From Flavobacterium crocinum (GTDB lineage Bacteria; Bacteroidota; Bacteroidia; Flavobacteriales; Flavobacteriaceae), in NCBI RefSeq assembly GCF_003122385.1, contig NZ_CP029255.1, positions 4,030,001 to 4,094,000 of the forward strand: DNA of 64,000 bases. Direction: 5' to 3'. The translations under genes and the position numbers were made by a program. The notes below the pieces were generated by a model. That model made no database searches. It was not told where the DNA came from and worked only from the letters and a program-made list of their open reading frames with translations. Numbering within the stretch: position 1 is the stretch's first letter; each line of letters starts with the position of its first letter. Below are positions 39,641 through 48,844 of this stretch, piece after piece.

Positions 39641-40708
39641 TTAAGATTTATAATCTTGAAACGCGTCCAGAATTAATTTATTTTCAACGGATTGGTTAAT
39701 TTTTATTTTTCCGATTCCCTCAATTAATGCAAATTGAATTGTACCGTATTCATTTTTTTTGTCGTGAATGAGTAATTCTAAGATCGGATCGATATCATTT
39801 TCTTCAAAAATCACATCATCATAAATGCCTTTGATAATGGTTTTGATTTCTCTGTATTCTTGTTCCGTAATTAGATTTTTTTGAAGTGAAATATAACTTT
39901 CTAAAATCATTCCGACAGCAATAGCTTCTCCATGTAGCAAAGTTGTTTTTTCTTCACTTTCCAAAAAGTAACTTTCGATAGCATGTCCTAAAGTATGTCC
40001 GAAATTCAATGCTTTACGAATGTTTTTTTCAGTTGGATCCTGAATTACGATTTCATTCTTAATTTCAACCGAACGATAAATCAATTGATCTAGTTCATCA
40101 AAAACAATCGATTTTAAATCTGAAAACTGTCTCCAGTAAGGTGCGTCATAAATTAAACCGTGTTTCAACATTTCAGCTAATCCGGAACGCATTTCGGTTT
40201 GAGGCAAAGTTTCAAGATATTCAGTATCGATTAAAACCATTTGAGGCACATTAATAACGCCGATCTGATTTTTAAGATTTCCTAAGTCAACTCCCGTCTT
40301 TCCTCCAACAGAAGCATCCACCATAGACAATAAGGTAGTCGGAACATTAATGAAATCTACACCTCTTTTAAAAGTAGAAGCAACAAAACCTCCTAAATCT
40401 GTAACTACACCGCCACCAACATTAATTACAAGTGATTTTCTATCGCCTCCAAGTTCCGTTAAAATATTCCATATCTCGATACAAGTCTCAATATTTTTAT
40501 TAGCCTCACCAGCTTCAAACTCTATAATTTCGATAGCCAATTCTGTCTCTAAATGCGGAATAAATTTAGGAAGACAATATTCATTGGTTTGATCATCGAC
40601 AATTATAAATATATTAGAATATTTATTTTCTCTTAAATGTTTATTTAAAGCTTCGTAAGCATTTTGGTTAAAATGTACGAGGTAATTATTGGCTTGAATA
40701 GAGTTCAT
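39641..40708 (-). CDS. aroB: 3-dehydroquinate synthase
   Basis: Converts DAHP to 3-dehydroquinate in the shikimate pathway. It is 355 residues long. The NAD-binding GGGVVTDLGGFVAST (about 101-115), the VPTTLLSMVDASVGGKTGVD block (about 124-143) and the zinc-binding NFGHTLGHAIE (about 238-248) are present. The first Glu/His ligand block LAEMLKHGLIYD is also visible. It makes chorismate precursors, which feed isochorismate and the men pathway earlier in the window. The gene is leftward and its start is at the divergent promoter region of proline dehydrogenase. Confidence 0.97.
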   Translation of the reverse strand: MNSIQANNYLVHFNQNAYEALNKHLRENKYSNIFIIVDDQTNEYCLPKFIPHLETELAIEIIEFEAGEANKNIETCIEIWNILTELGGDRKSLVINVGGGVVTDLGGFVASTFKRGVDFINVPTTLLSMVDASVGGKTGVDLGNLKNQIGVINVPQMVLIDTEYLETLPQTEMRSGLAEMLKHGLIYDAPYWRQFSDLKSIVFDELDQLIYRSVEIKNEIVIQDPTEKNIRKALNFGHTLGHAIESYFLESEEKTTLLHGEAIAVGMILESYISLQKNLITEQEYREIKTIIKGIYDDVIFEENDIDPILELLIHDKKNEYGTIQFALIEGIGKIKINQSVENKLILDAFQDYKS

Positions 40709-40931
40709 AATTCTTTAATTGATTGAAAACGCAAAAATAAAGCATTTTAAACGAAATAATCTTCAAACTTTGACTCAAATTTGTTTAAAATACAGGCTTA
40801 TATATCTTAATTTATCTAGATTATAATTAAGCAGGTAAATATTTACTTTATAAATTGGTGTTTTCTGATAATCTTATTAAATATACTTAAAAAAATCGCC
40901 CTGTTTTATGAAGAATATTTAAAACACTCTC

Positions 40932-40939
40932 TATCTTTG
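40932..40939 (+). promoter_or_regulatory. Putative -7 element for proline dehydrogenase
   Basis: TATCTTTG matches TAnnTTTG exactly, 18 bases before the ATG at 40957. The transcript would have a short leader. Confidence 0.5.
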
Positions 40940-40956
40940 CATAAAAACTAAACTTA

Positions 40957-42129
40957 ATGGAAAAAATATTCGATAACACTCAGGTTGCATTCTCACTTAA
41001 AAGTGACACAGAACTTGATAGAGCTTATTTTCTTTTTAAAATGATTGACAGTGAACCCTTAGTACGAATTGGTACTGCTGTTACAAATTTTGCTATAAAG
41101 GCGCATCTTCCTGTTGAAGGATTAATTCGCGCTACTGTTTTTGATCACTTTTGTGGTGGAGTAAACGAAAACGACTGCTTGACTGTAGTTGATAAAATGT
41201 TTACTAAAGGAGTTTCATCTGTTTTGGATTATTCAGTTGAAGGAAAAGAAGAAGAGGAGCAGTTTGATGCAGCTCTGGCAATGACATTAAGAACTGTTGA
41301 GTTTGCAAAAGAACGTCTTGCTATTCCATTTGCGGTTTTTAAGCCAACCGGTTTAGGGCGTTTTGAATTATATGAAAAATTAGGAGAGAAACAAACTTTA
41401 TCACCAGCAGAACAAGCAGAATGGGATAGAGTAGTAGCTCGTTTTGATAAAATCTGTAGTGAAGCTCACAAAAAAGATGTAGCGTTATTGATTGACGGTG
41501 AAGAAAGCTGGATGCAGGATGCTGCCGACGATTTAGTTACAGATATGATGCGTAAATACAACAAAGAAAAAGCAATTGTATTTAACACTTTACAGATGTA
41601 CCGATGGGATCGTTTGGATTATCTAAAAGGTCTGCACGAAATCGCTAAAAATGAAGGTTTCTATATCGGAATGAAGCTGGTTCGTGGTGCTTATATGGAG
41701 AAAGAAAACAAAAGAGCGGAGGAAAAAGGATACGTTTCTCCAATCTGTGTTTCTAAGCAAGCTACAGACGATAATTATGATGCTGCTGTTCAATACATGG
41801 CAGATCATTTGGAGACGATGTCAATTTTTGCAGGAACCCACAACGAATTAAGTTCTTATAAATTAATGGAAATTTTAGCTCAAAAAGGCATTACTAAAAA
41901 TGATAACCGAATCTGGTTTGGGCAATTATACGGAATGAGTGATAATATTAGCTACAACTTAGCAGAAAACGGTTATAATGTAGCAAAATATCTGCCATTC
42001 GGACCTGTAAAAGATGTTATGCCATACTTGATTCGTCGTGCTGAAGAAAATACTTCAGTTGCTGGACAAACAAGCCGCGAATTATCCATGATTAAAACAG
42101 AGCGTAAACGCCGAAAAGGAAAGGAGTAG
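40957..42129 (+). CDS. proline dehydrogenase
   Basis: An FAD-dependent single-domain enzyme oxidising proline to pyrroline-5-carboxylate (390 residues), not the PutA fusion. The barrel motifs are VFKPTGLGRFELYEKLG (substrate and FAD contact), LLIDGEESWMQ, FNTLQMYRWDRLDYL, GMKLVRGAYMEKE (about 243-255), FAGTHNELSSYKL and PYLIRRAEENTS, the last two typical of ProDH. The basic C-terminus (KTERKRRKGKE) is unusual. The stop is followed almost at once by the 7-bp repeat array. Confidence 0.93.
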   Translation: MEKIFDNTQVAFSLKSDTELDRAYFLFKMIDSEPLVRIGTAVTNFAIKAHLPVEGLIRATVFDHFCGGVNENDCLTVVDKMFTKGVSSVLDYSVEGKEEEEQFDAALAMTLRTVEFAKERLAIPFAVFKPTGLGRFELYEKLGEKQTLSPAEQAEWDRVVARFDKICSEAHKKDVALLIDGEESWMQDAADDLVTDMMRKYNKEKAIVFNTLQMYRWDRLDYLKGLHEIAKNEGFYIGMKLVRGAYMEKENKRAEEKGYVSPICVSKQATDDNYDAAVQYMADHLETMSIFAGTHNELSSYKLMEILAQKGITKNDNRIWFGQLYGMSDNISYNLAENGYNVAKYLPFGPVKDVMPYLIRRAEENTSVAGQTSRELSMIKTERKRRKGKE

Positions 42130-42155
42130 TTTTTTAGTGTTCAGTTCTTAGTATT

Positions 42156-42325
42156 CAGTTTACAGTTTACAGTTTACAGTTTACAGTTTACAGTTTACAG
42201 TTTACAGTTTACAGTTTACAGTTTACAGTTTACAGTTTACAGTTTACAGTTTACAGTTTACAGTTTACAGTTTACAGTTTACAGTTTACAGTTTACAGTT
42301 TACAGTTTACAGTTTACAGTTTACA
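42156..42325 (+). repeat. 24 perfect copies of a 7-bp tandem repeat (CAGTTTA)
   Basis: CAGTTTA is repeated exactly 24 times (42156-42323) plus CA. Degenerate copies precede it (TTCAGTTCTTAGTATTCAG). The unit is read in every frame without a stop on the plus strand (cycling codons through Q-F-T-V-Y-S-L). The array lies between the proline dehydrogenase stop and a bidirectional terminator. Confidence 0.97.
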
Positions 42326-42326
42326 T

Positions 42327-42362
42327 AAAAAAAAGCTTCAATTTTCATTGAAGCTTTTTTTT
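42327..42362. terminator. Bidirectional terminator after the tandem array
   Basis: AAAAAAAGCTTCAAT and ATTGAAGCTTTTTTT form a stem with a short loop. It serves both proline dehydrogenase (with the array) and the convergent ABC exporter. Confidence 0.9.
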
Positions 42363-42391
42363 ATGAATTTCTAAAATTGGGAATTTTCTTT

Positions 42392-44176
42392 TTAAGAATT
42401 ACTAAATTGTAAGTTGCTTAAATTCTTGTAAATTCCGTTTTCGAGGTTTATTAATTCCTGATGTGTTCCTTCTTCAGAGATTTTTCCGTTATCTAAAACT
42501 AAAATCTTATCAGCATTTCTAATCGTTGAAAGTCTGTGTGCAATGATAATGCTTGTTCTTCCTTCCATTAATACCTCTAAAGCTTCCTGAACCAGTTTTT
42601 CGCTTTCACTGTCTAAAGAGGATGTTGCTTCGTCTAGAATCAAAATACTTGGGTTTTTCAGCAAAGCTCTCGCAATAGCAATACGCTGACGCTGTCCGCC
42701 TGAAAGTTTTACACCGCGTTCTCCAACTAAAGTTTCGAATTTCTCAGGGAAACCATCAACAAAATTGAAAGCGTTTGCTTGTTTAGCAGCTTGCATAATT
42801 TCTTCGTCGGTTGCATCTGGTTTTCCGTAAGCGATATTTTCCTTAATTGTTCCTCCAAACAAAATTACGTCCTGAGGAACAATGCTCATATTTCCTCTAA
42901 GGTTTTCTAAATCGTAATCGTAAATATTTTTTCCATCAACCGTGATTTCTCCTGAAATAATATCATAAAAGCGAAGCAAAAGCGAAGATATAGTCGATTT
43001 TCCAGCACCACTTGGGCCAACAATTGCAATTTTCTGACCGAATTCGGCTGTGAAATTAACATCTTTTAAAACCTGAACTTCCTGACGTGTTGGATAACTA
43101 AACGCGACATTTTTAAAAGTAACGTTTCCTTTAATTTTTTCTTGGGCGCCTTTATATTCCGGGTTGATTTTTTCCGGACTTTCGTCTAATAATTCAAAAA
43201 CTCTTTCGGTTGCACCAATTGCTTTTTGAATCTGCGCATATAATTCGGCAATTCCTCCAAAAGAAGCTCCAACAAAGGTAGAGTAAAGTACAAATGAAAT
43301 TAATTGCCCAACACTCATTTCGCCTCCAATACTTAAACGAACACCATACCAAACCACGGCAACAATAGCTCCGAACAAGCAGAAAATGATAAACGAAGCA
43401 AAATAACCACGGTATTTACCACCTTTGATAGCCAATTTTACCACATCGTGAATTTTTCCTTTATACCTCGCAATTTCGTACCATTCGTTTGCAAAAGCTT
43501 TTACAATGCTGATTCCCTGCATTGTTTCTTCCACGATTACCTGACTTTCGGCAACCTGATCTTGTACCTGTTTGGAATACTTTCTAATGAATCTTCCAAA
43601 AATTACGGCCGCAACAGCTACCAAAGGCACTACAGCAAGCATTAATAAAGTAAGTTTAAAACTTTCAGTAGCTAAAAGAATAACACCACCGATAATTAAA
43701 ATAAACTGACGTAAAAACTCCGCTATTGTTGTTGTTAAAGTATCCTGAATTTGTGTTATATCAGCACTGATTCTACTGTTTAATTCACCAACTCTTTTTT
43801 GAGAGAAGAAAGTCATTGGTAATTTTACCAAATTCGTATACAAAGCCAAACGTAAATTTGCCAGTGTATTTTCGGTAAAGTTTACGAATAATGATAATCG
43901 AAAGAATGAGAAAAAAGACTGTAAAAACAGAATTACAATTAAACCTAAAGCAATTGTATTTGCCTGGTCGTTATTTTTATTTTTCACACAATCTACAAGC
44001 ATTCCCATTAACTTAGGAAAGGCGAGGGCAGTAGCGCCTGTTAAAAGCAGAAAAATCAAACCAATGAAGAATTTCCATTTATGATGTCCTGCGTATGTAA
44101 AAATTGTTTTTGCTTTATTAAGGGAAGTAGCCGTTATTTTTGATTTTGGTAAATCATTTTCTTTAAATCGTGCCAT
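42392..44176 (-). CDS. ABC exporter, half-size multidrug/lipid type
   Basis: 594 residues. The N-terminal transmembrane domain (about 30-320) has six helices (for example FFIGLIFLLLTGATALAFP and LLATESFKLTLLMLAVVPLVAV). The C-terminal ATPase has Walker A GPSGAGKST (about 388-396), Q-loop SIVPQDVILF, signature LSGGQRQR (about 493-500), Walker B ILILDEATSSLD and the H-loop AHRLST. This is the MsbA/BmrA-like class, exporting lipids or drugs as a homodimer or with a partner. No partner gene is adjacent. It is leftward, convergent with proline dehydrogenase. Confidence 0.93.
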   Translation of the reverse strand: MARFKENDLPKSKITATSLNKAKTIFTYAGHHKWKFFIGLIFLLLTGATALAFPKLMGMLVDCVKNKNNDQANTIALGLIVILFLQSFFSFFRLSLFVNFTENTLANLRLALYTNLVKLPMTFFSQKRVGELNSRISADITQIQDTLTTTIAEFLRQFILIIGGVILLATESFKLTLLMLAVVPLVAVAAVIFGRFIRKYSKQVQDQVAESQVIVEETMQGISIVKAFANEWYEIARYKGKIHDVVKLAIKGGKYRGYFASFIIFCLFGAIVAVVWYGVRLSIGGEMSVGQLISFVLYSTFVGASFGGIAELYAQIQKAIGATERVFELLDESPEKINPEYKGAQEKIKGNVTFKNVAFSYPTRQEVQVLKDVNFTAEFGQKIAIVGPSGAGKSTISSLLLRFYDIISGEITVDGKNIYDYDLENLRGNMSIVPQDVILFGGTIKENIAYGKPDATDEEIMQAAKQANAFNFVDGFPEKFETLVGERGVKLSGGQRQRIAIARALLKNPSILILDEATSSLDSESEKLVQEALEVLMEGRTSIIIAHRLSTIRNADKILVLDNGKISEEGTHQELINLENGIYKNLSNLQFSNS

Positions 44177-44375
44177 TAGAAATACTATTTTTTAGGTATG
44201 CAAATGTATGACTAAGTCGAATTACTACAAAGGAATATTAAGAATTAGAAGACTCATTTTGGCTTTTTAACGAAATTATAAGAAAATAGTAAAATTTGTT
44301 TCTTTTTTAAGAGTTTGAAAAATAGGTTTGTAAAGAAAAAAGTAAAAAAAAGTTTCAGTTATTTTTAAAATATGC

Positions 44376-44405
44376 TTGCAAATACAAAATCTAGCTGTAT
44401 ATTTG
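44376..44405 (+). promoter_or_regulatory. Promoter of the first tRNA-Val gene
   Basis: TTG (44376-44378), then 19 bases, then TATATTTG (44398-44405) fits the full Bacteroidota -33/-7 promoter. The tRNA starts 39 bases later. Confidence 0.75.
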
Positions 44406-44443
44406 CACTCGCAATCACGAAATGATAGCAACCTAGTAAAATA

Positions 44444-44518
44444 GGGCGATTAGCTCAGCTGGTTCAGAGCACCTCGTTTACACCGAGGGGGTCGGGGGTT
44501 CGAACCCCTCATCGCCCA
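44444..44518 (+). tRNA. tRNA-Val(UAC), copy 1
   Basis: 75 bases including discriminator A. Acceptor arms GGGCGAT and ATCGCCC pair. The anticodon stem CCTCG/CGAGG encloses TTTACAC with anticodon TAC. The T-arm GGGGGTTCGAACCCCT is present. The CCA end is not encoded. Confidence 0.97.
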
Positions 44519-44559
44519 CAAGTTTTTATTGAAATATTAGCAAATATAAAATCTAAAAG

Positions 44560-44567
44560 TATATTTG
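44560..44567 (+). promoter_or_regulatory. -7 element of the second tRNA-Val gene
   Basis: TATATTTG at the same distance from the tRNA as in copy 1. The -33 position reads TAG rather than TTG. Confidence 0.6.
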
Positions 44568-44604
44568 CATTGGATATCAGAAATGATAACAACCTAGTAA
44601 AATA

Positions 44605-44679
44605 GGGCGATTAGCTCAGCTGGTTCAGAGCACCTCGTTTACACCGAGGGGGTCGGGGGTTCGAACCCCTCATCGCCCA
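44605..44679 (+). tRNA. tRNA-Val(UAC), copy 2
   Basis: Identical to the copy at 44444-44518, 161 bases downstream. It is part of a tandem duplication that includes the leader and promoter. Confidence 0.97.
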
Positions 44680-44687
44680 CAAAAGAC

Positions 44688-44714
44688 TCCTTAAGAAATT
44701 AAGGATTTTTTTTT
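44688..44714 (+). terminator. Terminator after the tRNA-Val genes
   Basis: TCCTTAA (44688-44694) pairs with TTAAGGA (44699-44705), followed by a T-run. Confidence 0.7.
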
Positions 44715-44746
44715 GACTTTTTAAAGTCTTAATTTTTATACATTTT

Positions 44747-44827
44747 GGGGAGATACTCAAGCGGCCAACGAGGGCAGACTGTAAATCTGCTGTGTGAACT
44801 TCGCAGGTTCGAATCCTGCTCTCCCCA
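44747..44827 (+). tRNA. tRNA-Tyr(GUA)
   Basis: 81 bases with acceptor GGGGAGA/TCTCCCC. Anticodon stem GCAGA/TCTGC encloses CTGTAAA with anticodon GTA. A long variable arm is present, as bacterial tRNA-Tyr has. T-arm GCAGGTTCGAATCCTGC. Confidence 0.97.
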
Positions 44828-44836
44828 CAAAAAAAC

Positions 44837-44870
44837 AAAACCTGTGAATTTTATGATTTACAGGTTTTTT
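44837..44870 (+). terminator. Terminator after tRNA-Tyr
   Basis: AAAACCTGT (44837-44845) pairs with ACAGGTTTT (44860-44868). Confidence 0.75.
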
Positions 44871-44884
44871 ACTTTTTAGTTAGT

Positions 44885-45538
44885 TTATTTTTTTTCTATA
44901 CTTCCGCATTTAATTTCTTTATCCCGAATTTTATAAAAAAGATTTTTTCCTTTTAAAGTAAATTCTGTTCGCAAGATACCATATTGTGTTCCTTCCATCA
45001 AACGAAGCGTTACAACATAAAATCCAGTAGATTCTTTCGGCTTAATACTTCTTTTTAATGAAGACGGTTTATCTATATTCTTATCAAAAAAAGACTCTAA
45101 ATTTGTTAACCCATAATTAAACAAAGGTATTTTATCCAGCGTCATTGTATCAGAAGGAATCAATATTTTATAGTACTTTACAGGTAAAGTTGGAATCTCA
45201 TATGAGTTTAAAGGAAAATCAATTTTAAAATCAACAGCATCAGGTGTTTTATTGCTTATTCGCGTCCAAAACACAGCATAAATATATTCTTTGCCGTTAG
45301 GAGCCTTATATCTCATTCCTCCTTTCGGAAAGCTATTTTGTATTATTAGACTTTTGCTTTCAGAATAAATATACTCATACTTAGTGTAAATGCTTTTATT
45401 TTTATTGGTTGAATTTTTTGTACTTTTTACAGAATCCAAAGTTTCTACATTAACAGTATGGAGCCCAGATTTAATGTCTTTTTTACAAGAGAAAAAAGTT
45501 ATTATTACTAAAACCAGAAGTATTTTTATTGTTTTCAT
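44885..45538 (-). CDS. lipoprotein of unknown function
   Basis: 217 residues with lipobox (ILLVLVIITFFSC|KKD), so likely anchored in a membrane. The mature part contains repeated beta-type segments (KYKAPNGKEYIYAVFWTRI-like, here YKAPNGKEYIYAVFWTRI) and SLKRSIKPKESTGFYVVTLRL near the end. Fairly basic. No family is recognised. It has its own start after a short gap from the VOC gene and is leftward. Confidence 0.65.
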   Translation of the reverse strand: MKTIKILLVLVIITFFSCKKDIKSGLHTVNVETLDSVKSTKNSTNKNKSIYTKYEYIYSESKSLIIQNSFPKGGMRYKAPNGKEYIYAVFWTRISNKTPDAVDFKIDFPLNSYEIPTLPVKYYKILIPSDTMTLDKIPLFNYGLTNLESFFDKNIDKPSSLKRSIKPKESTGFYVVTLRLMEGTQYGILRTEFTLKGKNLFYKIRDKEIKCGSIEKK

Positions 45539-45605
45539 TTTTTAGTTAGGCAGGAAAATGAGTTGATTTATATTTGAGATAATATATCCATTTTTAAAGG
45601 CAAAT

Positions 45606-45950
45606 TTACTTTTTATAAAGCTCAACTTTTCGTCCATCAGGATCTGAAACAATAGTCAAAAAGCCAAAGTCAGTTTGTAAAGGTTCTGAAAACATTATGT
45701 TGTTATCATTCAATAATTTCAATGTTGCTTCAAAATTATCAATTGCAAAACCTAATCTCGTATTTATCTCTGGTTCGGTTTGATTTTTTGCTAAGGGATA
45801 AATTTCCAAAACTAAACTTCCAATTTCTGCCGAATAATGCATAGGGGAGTTCCCGTGTTTATGATAATCAAATTTTAAACCCAGCAAACTGTAAAAGTCA
45901 GCAAGACGTTTTTGGTCATTTGTTCGTATTACTAAAAGTCTAATTTCCAT
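45606..45950 (-). CDS. VOC-family protein (glyoxalase fold)
   Basis: 114 residues, the size of a single VOC module pair. RLLVIRTNDQKRLADFYSLLGLKFDYHKHG is split as RTNDQKRLADFYSLLGL and the HKHG metal-ligand region. LVLEIYPLAKN and VSDPDGRKVELYKK complete the betaalphabetabetabeta units, with DPDGRKVEL being the typical second metal-side motif. The metal and substrate are unknown; glyoxalase, dioxygenase or resistance roles are all possible. One of three VOC proteins in the last 19 kb. Confidence 0.88.
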   Translation of the reverse strand: MEIRLLVIRTNDQKRLADFYSLLGLKFDYHKHGNSPMHYSAEIGSLVLEIYPLAKNQTEPEINTRLGFAIDNFEATLKLLNDNNIMFSEPLQTDFGFLTIVSDPDGRKVELYKK

Positions 45951-46155
45951 TTTTTTTGTAGCGTTTTAAATTTATTTAAAATTTGATTGGCTTTAAATCT
46001 TCTCTAATCCCTGATTTTAAACCTGTATAAAAGATACATTGTTTTTTATGCGAGCTTACACTTTATTCATTATGTAACAAATTATTTAAAAAGCTACATA
46101 TCCTAAATCAATATAATTATAATACAAAAGTACTAACAAATAAAACTTCAGGAAT

Positions 46156-47763
46156 ATGAATTTAATACAGTGGCTCTTCTTTATTCTTATTGCACAAATT
46201 ATCCATGGATTATGCACCTGGAATCTTTATCTAAAAGCAGATAGAAAACCAATAGAGTCATTTATACCAATTTATAATTTAGTAGTATTGATGAAAATTA
46301 TAAAACGTCCTCGTTGGTGGGTTTTCTTGCTTTTCATTCCCATTATTAACCTGTTAATTATTCCTGTAGTTTGGATCGAGGTTATTAGAAGTTTTGGAAA
46401 AAACACTACAAAGGATACTATAATTGTTTTGCTTACATTAGGGTTTTATATTGCTTATTTAAACTATACTTCCAAAAATTGTGTCTATATCGAGAATAGG
46501 GATTTAAAACCAAAATCAAAGACAGAAGACACAATTGGCTCTCTATTATTTGCTGTTATTGTTGCGACATTAGTTCATACTTACGTTATACAACCATTTA
46601 CAATTCCGTCTTCATCTTTAGAGAAAACATTATACACAGGAGACTTTTTATTTGTAAGCAAACTGAATTTTGGAGCCAGAACTCCTATAACAACAATTGC
46701 AGTTCCTATGGTTCATGATTCGATTCCTTTATCCGGTCTTAAATCATATGTGTTTAATGATGATTTTTCTAAAAAAGAAACATCGTTTCTAAATAAATTT
46801 CAATTACCCTATTTCAGACTTCCGGCAATAGAAAATATAAAGCGTAATGATATTGTGGTTTTTAATCAGCCTGCAGATACTTTAAGTAATATGGATGATT
46901 TTCATCCGGATAGAAATTATTACAAGCCAATTGATAAAAAAACGAATTTAGTAAAACGATGTGTCGGTATACCGGGAGATTCATTGGAAATACGTGAAGG
47001 ATATATTTATATTAATGGTAAAATATCACAATTGCCTAAAAGTGCAAAAGCTCAGTATAATTTTTTGATTGACACTAAAGGACAAGCGATTAGTCAGGAT
47101 GACCTTGTAAGCAAATATGGTGCAAGAGACGGTTTAAAATATCAAAATGGATATTTTGCAATTACCAATACAGGAGAGTATTTTTTGACATTAACAGATG
47201 ATGAAGCTAAGTTAATAGCTAAAAATCCTATTGTAAAAGGAGTTAAAAAATATCTGACGCCAAAAGGTGAGGATGGTGGCGTTTTTCCACATATTACGTC
47301 TTTAGGCTGGAATGTAGATAATTTCGGACCTATTTATATTCCTAAAAAGGGAAAAACTGTAAAACTTACTATTGAAACATTACCTTTCTATAAACGAATT
47401 ATAGAAGAATATGAGCACAATACGCTTAAAGTTCAAGGCAAGAAAATTATAATAAACAGAAAATTTGCTAATTCTTATACTTTTAAACAGGATTATTACT
47501 GGATGATGGGAGATAATCGTCAGAATTCCCTAGATGCAAGATTTTGGGGATTTGTTCCTTTTGATCACGTAATTGGTAAACCGGTTTTTATTTGGTTTAG
47601 CTGGGATAAAAACGGAAAAGGTATCAATAAAGTGAGATGGAATCGTGTTTTTTCTTTTGTAAATGGAAATGGTGAACCTAAATCCTATTTAATACACTTT
47701 TTGGGATTAATCCTTATTGGCATGATGATAAACAAAGTGATTAAAAACAGGAAAAAAGTATAA
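46156..47763 (+). CDS. lepB: signal peptidase I with long N-terminal membrane part
   Basis: 535 residues. Three hydrophobic segments fill the first 110 residues (LIQWLFFILIAQII, WWVFLLFIPIINLLIIPVVWI, TIIVLLTLGFYIAYL), then one at about 128-145. The catalytic Ser is S154 in IPSSSLEKTL (the PSGSM motif of E. coli has Met where this has Leu155). The Lys base is in VKRCVGIPGD (about 271). The GDNRQNSLDARFWGFVP block is the third family motif. It is longer than E. coli LepB (324). Bacteroidota LepB proteins are typically this long. It cleaves signal peptides at the membrane. Confidence 0.92.
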   Translation: MNLIQWLFFILIAQIIHGLCTWNLYLKADRKPIESFIPIYNLVVLMKIIKRPRWWVFLLFIPIINLLIIPVVWIEVIRSFGKNTTKDTIIVLLTLGFYIAYLNYTSKNCVYIENRDLKPKSKTEDTIGSLLFAVIVATLVHTYVIQPFTIPSSSLEKTLYTGDFLFVSKLNFGARTPITTIAVPMVHDSIPLSGLKSYVFNDDFSKKETSFLNKFQLPYFRLPAIENIKRNDIVVFNQPADTLSNMDDFHPDRNYYKPIDKKTNLVKRCVGIPGDSLEIREGYIYINGKISQLPKSAKAQYNFLIDTKGQAISQDDLVSKYGARDGLKYQNGYFAITNTGEYFLTLTDDEAKLIAKNPIVKGVKKYLTPKGEDGGVFPHITSLGWNVDNFGPIYIPKKGKTVKLTIETLPFYKRIIEEYEHNTLKVQGKKIIINRKFANSYTFKQDYYWMMGDNRQNSLDARFWGFVPFDHVIGKPVFIWFSWDKNGKGINKVRWNRVFSFVNGNGEPKSYLIHFLGLILIGMMINKVIKNRKKV

Positions 47764-47780
47764 AACATTTAATTTAAAAC

Positions 47781-47812
47781 AAAAACTCCTTAATCCTATA
47801 GGGAGTTTTTAT
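47781..47812 (+). terminator. Terminator after lepB
   Basis: AAAAACTCC (47781-47789) pairs with GGAGTTTTT (47802-47810). Confidence 0.75.
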
Positions 47813-47903
47813 GTTTTAAATGCTTGTAGACTATATCCGTTAATTTTGAATAATATACTAAAATATTCGATATCCTAAAATCTTGTTTAGTTTTCAAAAA
47901 CAT

Positions 47904-48710
47904 TTATGTCCATTGAAAGAACTGATAGACTTCATCATTTTTCTTGTCCCAAAAAAGAAAAATTTCTGCAGAGCCATTTGTAAAATCACTTTCAGAGACA
48001 CTTCCTATAAAAGTTAAATCAAGATCTTTCAAAATATCTTCCGACTTTTGAAGCCAATTAGGCTCTTCTAATAAGTTATTGATGAGATCATTATCTGATT
48101 TTCCTTCATCATTAAACTCAGCAATTACTTCTTCTTTGGTTGTGGTTCGCCCAATAAATAGCTCTGAATAAGAAAAATCAGAATTAATTTTATTAAAAAG
48201 CTCGTATTTTTTCTTTGTATACAAGTATTGCATTATTCTTTCATAATAATATGCAGCATCAGGTTTATCAAAATCATTTAGTTGATTTATTATTTTTGCA
48301 AGACCTTTAGTAAAAACTCCGTTTTCATCTGAAAATTCCCGAAAACTTTTAGGTTTTAAATAATACTCTAGATTTTCTTGAAAATGATTTTCAATTAAAT
48401 CATAGGCATTGGGAAGTAAATGAACAAAAGGAAAGTTGGGTTTTCCTAAATAAGAGTATTTATTGCCTTCCAGTTTAAATTTAATACATCTAATATCTTT
48501 TCTAAATTCATTAAAAAAGTCATCTTCGTAAGTTCCGGTATCCCAAATTAAAATGAAATGAAATTGTCTGTTTTCGAATTCTGAATGCTTCTCAAACTGA
48601 ATAGTGGCAAGAGGCAAAAAGATAAATTTTTCTCTTTTGTTGATTATATTTAATGTTTTGTCAAAATCTGGAAATGCAATTATTTCGATTTGTTTATTTA
48701 TCTTATGCAT
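47904..48710 (-). CDS. protein of unknown function, 268 residues
   Basis: No signal peptide or membrane helix; cytoplasmic and acidic. The N-terminal part has beta-type segments (QIEIIAFPDFDKTLNII, FIFLPLATIQF, FHFILIWDTGTYED). The C-terminus is aromatic (EIFLFWDKKNDEVYQFFQWT). It contains helical runs such as YYYERIMQYLYTKKKYELF. I do not recognise a family. It stands alone, convergent with lepB and divergent from the HD hydrolase. Confidence 0.6.
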   Translation of the reverse strand: MHKINKQIEIIAFPDFDKTLNIINKREKFIFLPLATIQFEKHSEFENRQFHFILIWDTGTYEDDFFNEFRKDIRCIKFKLEGNKYSYLGKPNFPFVHLLPNAYDLIENHFQENLEYYLKPKSFREFSDENGVFTKGLAKIINQLNDFDKPDAAYYYERIMQYLYTKKKYELFNKINSDFSYSELFIGRTTTKEEVIAEFNDEGKSDNDLINNLLEEPNWLQKSEDILKDLDLTFIGSVSESDFTNGSAEIFLFWDKKNDEVYQFFQWT

Positions 48711-48844
48711 TCGTTTATTGATTTGGGATTTTTTAAGCTAATATAATAATCATTCTGATAATTTAAAATTTAGATGATAATTGAATTCTTGTAAATCTCC
48801 GCAAAAAGCCATAAATTACAATCAAATAAATTATTTATTACGAT

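Noticed and set aside
42156..42325. CRISPR array
   Set aside because: The repeat is a 7-mer with no spacers and no cas genes are near.
44611..44838. A 75-codon reading frame on the minus strand across tRNA-Val copy 2 and tRNA-Tyr
   Set aside because: It is the antisense of two clear tRNA genes (its peptide SRIRTCEVHTADLQSALVG is a familiar tRNA-antisense artefact), so it is not a protein gene.
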